64,000 nucleotides of DNA, taken from the NCBI GenBank assembly GCA_963824195.1, contig CAWGOJ010000007.1, positions 1 through 64,000 on the forward strand, given 5' to 3'. The stretch comes from Bog-473 sp963824195 (GTDB taxonomy: Bacteria > Actinomycetota > Acidimicrobiia > Acidimicrobiales > RAAP-2). The notes beneath the pieces were generated by a model. That model worked only from the letters and a program-made list of their open reading frames with translations. It was not told where the DNA came from and searched no databases. This document shows positions 59,891-64,000 of this stretch, one piece after another (the stretch's first letter is position 1; each line of letters starts with the position of its first letter). Both the position numbers and the translations under genes were made by a program.

Positions 59891-60405
59891 CAGCGAACGG
59901 TCCCGTTCTTCGCCCGCACCCGATTGGGGTACTGCGCGATGTAGTTCGCCGAGTGCTTCACCATGATGGTGTCGGACACGAAGTCGGCCGACGTGGCAGA
60001 CGTGAAATGCCCCACCACCACGACGGGGATGTTCGCCTGGAAGAGCTGCGGCGGGCTTCCCGTGTTGGTGACGTGGACGACGTTGGCTCCCTGTGCCACG
60101 GCGAAGTCGGCACCCTTCGTCGTGGCGCGGATGGAGCCCGGGACCACCGTCCCCTCGAGGCGGAACGTCTGCGTGCCGAGTGCCGCCCGGTGGGCGAACG
60201 CCTGATCGACCGTGTCGAAGTAGTTGAGCGAGCTACCCAACCCCTCGACCAGCAGGAAGACGAAGGCGACGACGAGCAGCGCGAAGACGGCCAGGACGCG
60301 CCGGCTGGTCCGGCGTCGCCGTGGTGGCGGCACCGGCGGCCCCGGGCGGACATCGGAGGTCGGCGGGCTGGGGGGCGGGCTCGGCTCGGTGGTCGTACCG
60401 GTCAC
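59890..60405 (-). CDS. ccmE: Heme chaperone CcmE
   Basis: 171 residues: Pro-rich N-terminal tail, one membrane helix (VLAVFALLVVAFVFLLVEGL), then the OB-fold with FRLEGTVVPGSIRA. The heme-binding segment is IMVKHSANYIAQYP: the HxxxY form with the covalent His, not the CxxxY variant of some other bacteria and archaea. GTG start overlaps the ccmD-like stop by 4 bases. Confidence 0.92.
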   Translation of the reverse strand: MTGTTTEPSPPPSPPTSDVRPGPPVPPPRRRRTSRRVLAVFALLVVAFVFLLVEGLGSSLNYFDTVDQAFAHRAALGTQTFRLEGTVVPGSIRATTKGADFAVAQGANVVHVTNTGSPPQLFQANIPVVVVGHFTSATSADFVSDTIMVKHSANYIAQYPNRVRAKNGTVR

Positions 60406-60563
60406 GACCGCTCGCCGGGTCCCGGCACGCCGTCACCCTGGGTGACCGGCGCCTCCGACACCCTCAGTACCCGCTCCCAGCGCCGGCGGCGCAGGACCAG
60501 TCCGACCGCGTAGACGAAGAGCGTCGCGAGCGCGATGGCATACCCGGCGTCGACGTAGCTCAC
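60402..60563 (-). CDS. ccmD: CcmD-like small membrane protein
   Basis: 53 residues with one membrane helix (YAIALATLFVYAVGLVLRRRR) followed by basic residues, the size and topology of CcmD, which helps release holo-CcmE from the CcmABC complex. Position between ccmC and ccmE, with GTGA overlaps on both sides, is the main evidence; the sequence itself is weakly conserved, as always for CcmD. Confidence 0.8.
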   Translation of the reverse strand: MSYVDAGYAIALATLFVYAVGLVLRRRRWERVLRVSEAPVTQGDGVPGPGERS

Positions 60564-61357
60564 GGTGTGGCTCCGCCCGGGGTCGGATCCCGGTCGGCGA
60601 CGCCGACGCCCACGAGCTCGGTGTCCTCGCTCCAGCGCTCGGTCAGCGAGACCTCGAGCTCCTGGTCGCCTACGGCGTCCTGGAGCACCTCGACCTGGTA
60701 GCGCATGCCGAGCAGCCACACGAAGATCAGCGAGAAGGCGATGAATCCGAGCAGGAACGTCCACGACATGGAAGCCGATGCGTGGATCTTGAAGCCGGGG
60801 TCGAGGAACGTCCCGCCCTGGTGGAGCGTGTTCCACCAATCGACCGAGAAGTGGACGATCGGAATGTCGATCGCGATGAGCAGGGCGGCCACGGCGCAGC
60901 GGCGCGCCCGGACGGCCGGCTCTGCCGGCACGCGCCGGAGCGCCAGGTAGCCGATCTCGAGCAGCAGCAGGAGAGCGGTCGAGGTCAAGCGGGCGTCCCA
61001 GGTCCACCACACGCCCCACACGGGTCGGCCCCACAGCGACCCGGTGACCAGCGTCAGCGCCGCGAACATGGCGCCCACTTCCACCGCTGAGGCGGCCAGG
61101 CGGTCCCAGAAGAACGATCGCGTGCGCGGCCAGAGGTACAACAGGCTGCCGCCGGCGGCCACGATACCGACCCAGTACAGGGCCACGGTGGCGATCGCCG
61201 GGTGGACGTAGAGCAACCGGGCCAGGTTCCCCTGGAACTTGTCCGGTGGCGTCACCCACAGCCCGAGCCACACCGTGAAACCCATGGCGATCACACCGAG
61301 GGCGCCGACCGCGTCGAGCCAGCGCGGCCGGCCGGGCAGAACCACGCGCTCGCTCAC
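60560..61357 (-). CDS. ccmC: Heme-handling protein CcmC
   Basis: About 265 residues with six membrane helices. The tryptophan motif WGRPVWGVWWTWDARLTS and flanking His (VHPAIATV, IVHFSVDWWNTLHQ) are the heme-handling site that attaches heme to CcmE. GTG 61357 is set by the GTGA overlap with ccmB; the frame is open further upstream over ccmB without homology. The C-terminal 40 residues are hydrophilic and unlike other CcmC proteins. Confidence 0.92.
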   Translation of the reverse strand: MSERVVLPGRPRWLDAVGALGVIAMGFTVWLGLWVTPPDKFQGNLARLLYVHPAIATVALYWVGIVAAGGSLLYLWPRTRSFFWDRLAASAVEVGAMFAALTLVTGSLWGRPVWGVWWTWDARLTSTALLLLLEIGYLALRRVPAEPAVRARRCAVAALLIAIDIPIVHFSVDWWNTLHQGGTFLDPGFKIHASASMSWTFLLGFIAFSLIFVWLLGMRYQVEVLQDAVGDQELEVSLTERWSEDTELVGVGVADRDPTPGGATP

Positions 61358-62022
61358 GCCGCCTCCTGCAGCGGGCCGTAGAGGACGATGCCCACGACGA
61401 GATAGATCACCGCGAACGGAACGAGGATCTTCAGCCACTGGGTCCCCGACGCCGTGTTGCCATTCAACGCGGCCTCCCATGCCTTGGAACCCGCCAGCAG
61501 GACCGGGGCCAGCACCGGCAGCACCAGCAGCGGGAGGAGCGTGTCGCGCACGCGGAGGCCGGCCGAGAGCGCGCCGTAGAGTACGCCAGCGCAGGCGAGC
61601 CCGATGGTGGCCAGGACGCATGCCGTCACCGCGAGCCACACGACGTGCACCTGCACGTCGAAGAGGAACGTCACGCCGGCCCACAGGACGAGCTCGAGGG
61701 CCAGGAGCTGGAGGCCGACCGCGGCGGCCTTCCCGAGGAAGATCCCGGCCGGGTCGATGCCCGAGAGGCGCAGCCCGTCGCGCGTGCCCTCGCCGGACTC
61801 GACCGCCACACTGCGCTGGATCGCCAGCACCGTGGAGAACAGGAGGGCGACCCAGAAGATCCCGGGGGCGGCATGGCGGAGCGCGGCCTGGTCCGGACCG
61901 ATGGCGAAGGCGAGGAGCACGAGGACCAGCAACGCGAAGGGGACCACCTGCCACAGCCCCACACGCGAGCGCGCCTCGATCCGGAGGTCCTTGCCCGCCA
62001 CGAGCACGGCGTCATGCCACAT
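61354..62022 (-). CDS. ccmB: Heme exporter subunit CcmB
   Basis: 222 residues with six membrane helices, beginning LVAGKDLRIEARSRVGLWQ and containing VESGEGTRDGLRLSGIDP, both characteristic of CcmB. Permease-like partner of CcmA in the complex that frees holo-CcmE. Starts 11 bases inside the ccmA gene. Confidence 0.92.
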   Translation of the reverse strand: MWHDAVLVAGKDLRIEARSRVGLWQVVPFALLVLVLLAFAIGPDQAALRHAAPGIFWVALLFSTVLAIQRSVAVESGEGTRDGLRLSGIDPAGIFLGKAAAVGLQLLALELVLWAGVTFLFDVQVHVVWLAVTACVLATIGLACAGVLYGALSAGLRVRDTLLPLLVLPVLAPVLLAGSKAWEAALNGNTASGTQWLKILVPFAVIYLVVGIVLYGPLQEAA

Positions 62023-62758
62023 TGGTGGCTCCCACGCCGCCGGCGGAGGCGTCCGGCCCTGCCGTCGGCACGGCGGTGAGGGTGACTCGGCGCCCGCCCG
62101 GCTCCTCGCCGGTCACCCGCCCGCCTCCCATGGAGACGACCCGGTCGGCCAGGGGCACTGAGAGCTGGGGCTCGTGGGAGGAGAGCAGCACCGTTGCTCC
62201 ATCCGACACCGCCTCACCGATCAGATGCCCGAGGAGGGAGCGCGAGGGCGCATCGAGACCCGCGTGAGGCTCGTCGAGCAGCCAGAGCGCGGGGCGGCGG
62301 GCCAGGAGGGCGGCGAGCGCGACCCGGCGGCGCTGACCGGCCGACAGGCGCCCGGCCGGGGTCGTCCGCAGACGGCCCGTCAGGCCGAGCCGCTCGAGTG
62401 CCTCCTCGGCGATCTGGACGGGAAGCCCGAGGGCGCGGACGGCGAAGCGGACGTTCTCCGCCGCACTCAGCTCGTCGTAGAGAGGGGCGGCATGGCCCAG
62501 GAGCCCGACATAGCGCCGCACCGAGGTGTGGTCCGTGGTCAGGTCCACGCCGAGGACGGTCGCCTCGCCCGAGGTGACGGGCAAAAGCCCTGCACAGGCG
62601 CGCAGGAGGCTCGTCTTGCCGGCGCCGTTGGCGCCCACCACGACAACGACCTCACCTTGCTCGAGGCAGAGGTCGACCCCGGCAAGGGCGGGGAAGCGGC
62701 CGGCGAGAGCGACAGCGGCGCGGAATTGGACGACAGGGGCCATGGCCTTCCCCTCCAT
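62012..62758 (-). CDS. ccmA: Cytochrome c maturation ABC ATPase CcmA
   Basis: A 248-residue ABC ATPase. Walker A VVGANGAGKTSLLRACAGLL, signature RLSAGQRRRVALA, Walker B LWLLDEPHAGLD and H-loop SSHEP; VGLLGHAAPLYDELSAAENV fits the CcmA branch. ATP hydrolysis drives release of heme-loaded CcmE. Start 62758, or 62743 (MAPVV). First gene of the ccm operon. Confidence 0.92.
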   Translation of the reverse strand: MEGKAMAPVVQFRAAVALAGRFPALAGVDLCLEQGEVVVVVGANGAGKTSLLRACAGLLPVTSGEATVLGVDLTTDHTSVRRYVGLLGHAAPLYDELSAAENVRFAVRALGLPVQIAEEALERLGLTGRLRTTPAGRLSAGQRRRVALAALLARRPALWLLDEPHAGLDAPSRSLLGHLIGEAVSDGATVLLSSHEPQLSVPLADRVVSMGGGRVTGEEPGGRRVTLTAVPTAGPDASAGGVGATNVA

Positions 62759-62809
62759 GGTAGGGGGGGTCGGTCCCAGGGTTCCAAGCGGGGTCGGCCC
62801 CCGGCCTCC

Positions 62810-63517
62810 TCAGCCCACCGCCCAGACCCAGGCGTAGCTGAAGGGCCAGTCACGGTAAGGCTCCCAGCCCGGTTTGTGCTGGACGAATGCGTCGTCCACC
62901 AGGGCTTCGTGCAGCTCGCGGGCGCCCAGTCCGGCGTCGGTCGCGGCGGCCACGTGCTCGGAGGGGAGGTGGACATGGGTCTCGATGGCGACCGGCCCGG
63001 TCCCGGGGACCTCGAAATGGGTCGGCATCCCCACCGACATCACGAAGAAGGGGTGGATCCCGACGAGCACGAACCACCCGGCCGCGCCGAGCAGTCGGCC
63101 GGCCTCGGCGTAGAGGCCGGCCAGCTCGGGCAGGTGCTCGTCGACCAGGACGCAGACGACGAGGTCATAGGCACCCCCCGGCAACCCGCTCTGCCGCACG
63201 TCGCCCTCGACGAGCCGGTCGTGCATCCCCCGGGCGCGGGCGCGCTCGAGCATGGCCGGCGTGATGTCGACCCCGTCGACCGGGAAGTCGCCGCGGGTGC
63301 GGAGCCAGGCGGCGGTGCGCCCCGACCCACACCCGAGATCGGCGGCGCGGGTCACCCGGTCCCAGGCGACCGAGCCGATGCGCTCCAAGAGCACGAGGTC
63401 CATGACGTCCTCGACGCTCTGCTCATAGGTCGGCGCCCACGCGTCGTAGCCCTCGCGCACCGTGACTGTCGGGTAGTGGCGGCGGTCGAACCGCGCGAAG
63501 TCGGGCCCCGCGGCCAC
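62810..63517 (-). CDS. Class I SAM-dependent methyltransferase
   Basis: 235 residues. YDAWAPTYEQSVEDVMDL precedes motif I ADLGCGSGRTAAWL; VDGVDITPAMLERARARG and LVEGDVRQSGLPGGAYDLVV complete the SAM site (ubiquinone/menaquinone methyltransferase-like group). Substrate unknown. It sits 51 bases upstream of ccmA on the same strand, so it may be transcribed with the operon; it shows no obvious functional link. Confidence 0.87.
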   Translation of the reverse strand: MAAGPDFARFDRRHYPTVTVREGYDAWAPTYEQSVEDVMDLVLLERIGSVAWDRVTRAADLGCGSGRTAAWLRTRGDFPVDGVDITPAMLERARARGMHDRLVEGDVRQSGLPGGAYDLVVCVLVDEHLPELAGLYAEAGRLLGAAGWFVLVGIHPFFVMSVGMPTHFEVPGTGPVAIETHVHLPSEHVAAATDAGLGARELHEALVDDAFVQHKPGWEPYRDWPFSYAWVWAVG

Positions 63518-63520
63518 CGC

Positions 63521-64000
63521 TCAGCGCATGTGCGCCAGCGCGTGAACGGGGTCGAGGGAGGTCCCGACGTCGCCGGCCAACTCGGCGCGGGTGAAGTCGC
63601 GCAGCGCGACCTCGTGGGCCACCAGGAGATCCGCCGCCTCCAGTTCCGAGGGGTCCAGCTCACCAATGCGCTGGTACAGCGGGATGAACTGATCCGTGAC
63701 GGTCCCGATCGAGGCCATGAGGTCGCCCCAGGAGCGGTTCGCCGAGTCGATGGCCAGCGCCTCGGCCAGGCTCACCATCTCAGCGTCCGGCTCCGTGGAG
63801 ACGCCGGCGCGGGTGAGCGCGGGCGCCACGGCCTCCTTGGTGCGGCGCTCCAGTTCGGCCAGTACCCGCATCTTGCGGACCATCGCCGCATCGTCGAGGC
63901 GGTCCGCGAGGCCCGAGAAGAAGGACTCGCCCAGCACCTCCCCCTGATACGCCTGCACCCAGAGCTTCTCGATCGCGTCGTTGGCCGAGAAGATCGGCGC
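63521..64000 (-). CDS. Helical, ferritin-like protein (5' partial)
   Basis: The visible 159 residues run to the window edge; the coding pattern continues through the last codon (PIFSANDAIEKLW reads well), so the start lies outside. Mostly amphipathic helices with Glu-rich stretches (LAELERRTKEAVAPALTRAG, ELEAADLLVAHEVALRDFTRAEL). The layout suggests a ferritin-like or rubrerythrin-like bundle, but no complete metal motif can be shown. Ends 3 bases before the methyltransferase start, so the two are co-transcribed. Confidence 0.6.
   Translation of the reverse strand, partial: APIFSANDAIEKLWVQAYQGEVLGESFFSGLADRLDDAAMVRKMRVLAELERRTKEAVAPALTRAGVSTEPDAEMVSLAEALAIDSANRSWGDLMASIGTVTDQFIPLYQRIGELDPSELEAADLLVAHEVALRDFTRAELAGDVGTSLDPVHALAHMR

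Overview
The window is high-GC DNA (roughly 70 % G+C by eye) with tightly packed genes, many 1-4 base start/stop overlaps (TGATG, GTGA, ATGA) and frequent GTG starts. The gene set points to an actinobacterium: a WhiB-family regulator beside a PdtaS-type histidine kinase, DUF3107, a Get3/ArsA-like ATPase pair, the histidine phosphatase / DUF3090 / SCO1664 trio, a family-5 (UdgB-type) uracil-DNA glycosylase and an F420-dependent oxidoreductase. The 42-residue GDAGFYGS repeats in a secreted protein, as far as I recall, are common in class Acidimicrobiia; that placement is inference. No tRNA, rRNA, CRISPR, insertion sequence or prophage was found.

Layout. 1-3.7 kb: both subunits of a heterodimeric ABC exporter, the first cut by the window edge. 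3.8-13.6 kb: zinc-ribbon and VOC proteins, a secreted beta-propeller, a PaaX-type regulator divergent from a fatty-acid desaturase, a PHB-depolymerase-like esterase, a LigB-type dioxygenase, DUF2461, an ion permease, an HSL-type esterase and a short-chain dehydrogenase. 13.7-22.3 kb: argS, a lipocalin-like protein, an FmdB zinc ribbon, a small cupin/DUF1059 operon, a secreted CHAP hydrolase with tandem repeats, and aconitase. 22.3-27.1 kb: YjbR, class I amidotransferase, PIG-L deacetylase and DEAD-box helicase in one operon, then bcp, a decayed flavin oxidoreductase gene and a GAP-family membrane protein. 27.1-33.7 kb: Fpg/Nei glycosylase, FrhB-type protein, thioesterase, a GlxA-like regulator with a DJ-1/PfpI partner, a KsdD-like flavoprotein, a kinase gene remnant and UdgB. 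33.8-38.3 kb: the phosphatase/DUF3090/SCO1664 trio and an MBOAT + SGNH acyl-transfer pair. 38.5-41.0 kb: etfBA and a GDPD. 41.2-47.2 kb: whiB1/pdtaS, PHP phosphatase, O-methyltransferase, the ArsA-like pair and DUF3107. 47.3-52.6 kb: dGTPase, a crotonase operon, a NarL-type response regulator and a GGDEF protein.

52.7-63.5 kb holds two cofactor modules. The first is for iron-sulfur handling: mrp (broken by a frameshift), a SufR-like regulator and a cysteine desulfurase. The second is a complete, fully overlapping cytochrome c maturation System I operon (ccmA-B-C-D-E-F-G-H-I, minus strand), notable because well-studied actinobacteria use System II. A methyltransferase and a partial helical protein close the window.

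Most striking signals: a perfect CRP-type palindrome in front of whiB1; a 12-bp perfect inverted repeat that swallows the start codon of the GlxA-like gene; start codons that sit 6-7 bases after a TANNNT box in at least ten genes (leaderless-type promoters), twice arranged back to back; a tandem 8-bp repeat in front of the secreted repeat protein; two gene remnants with internal deletions; and the mrp frameshift.
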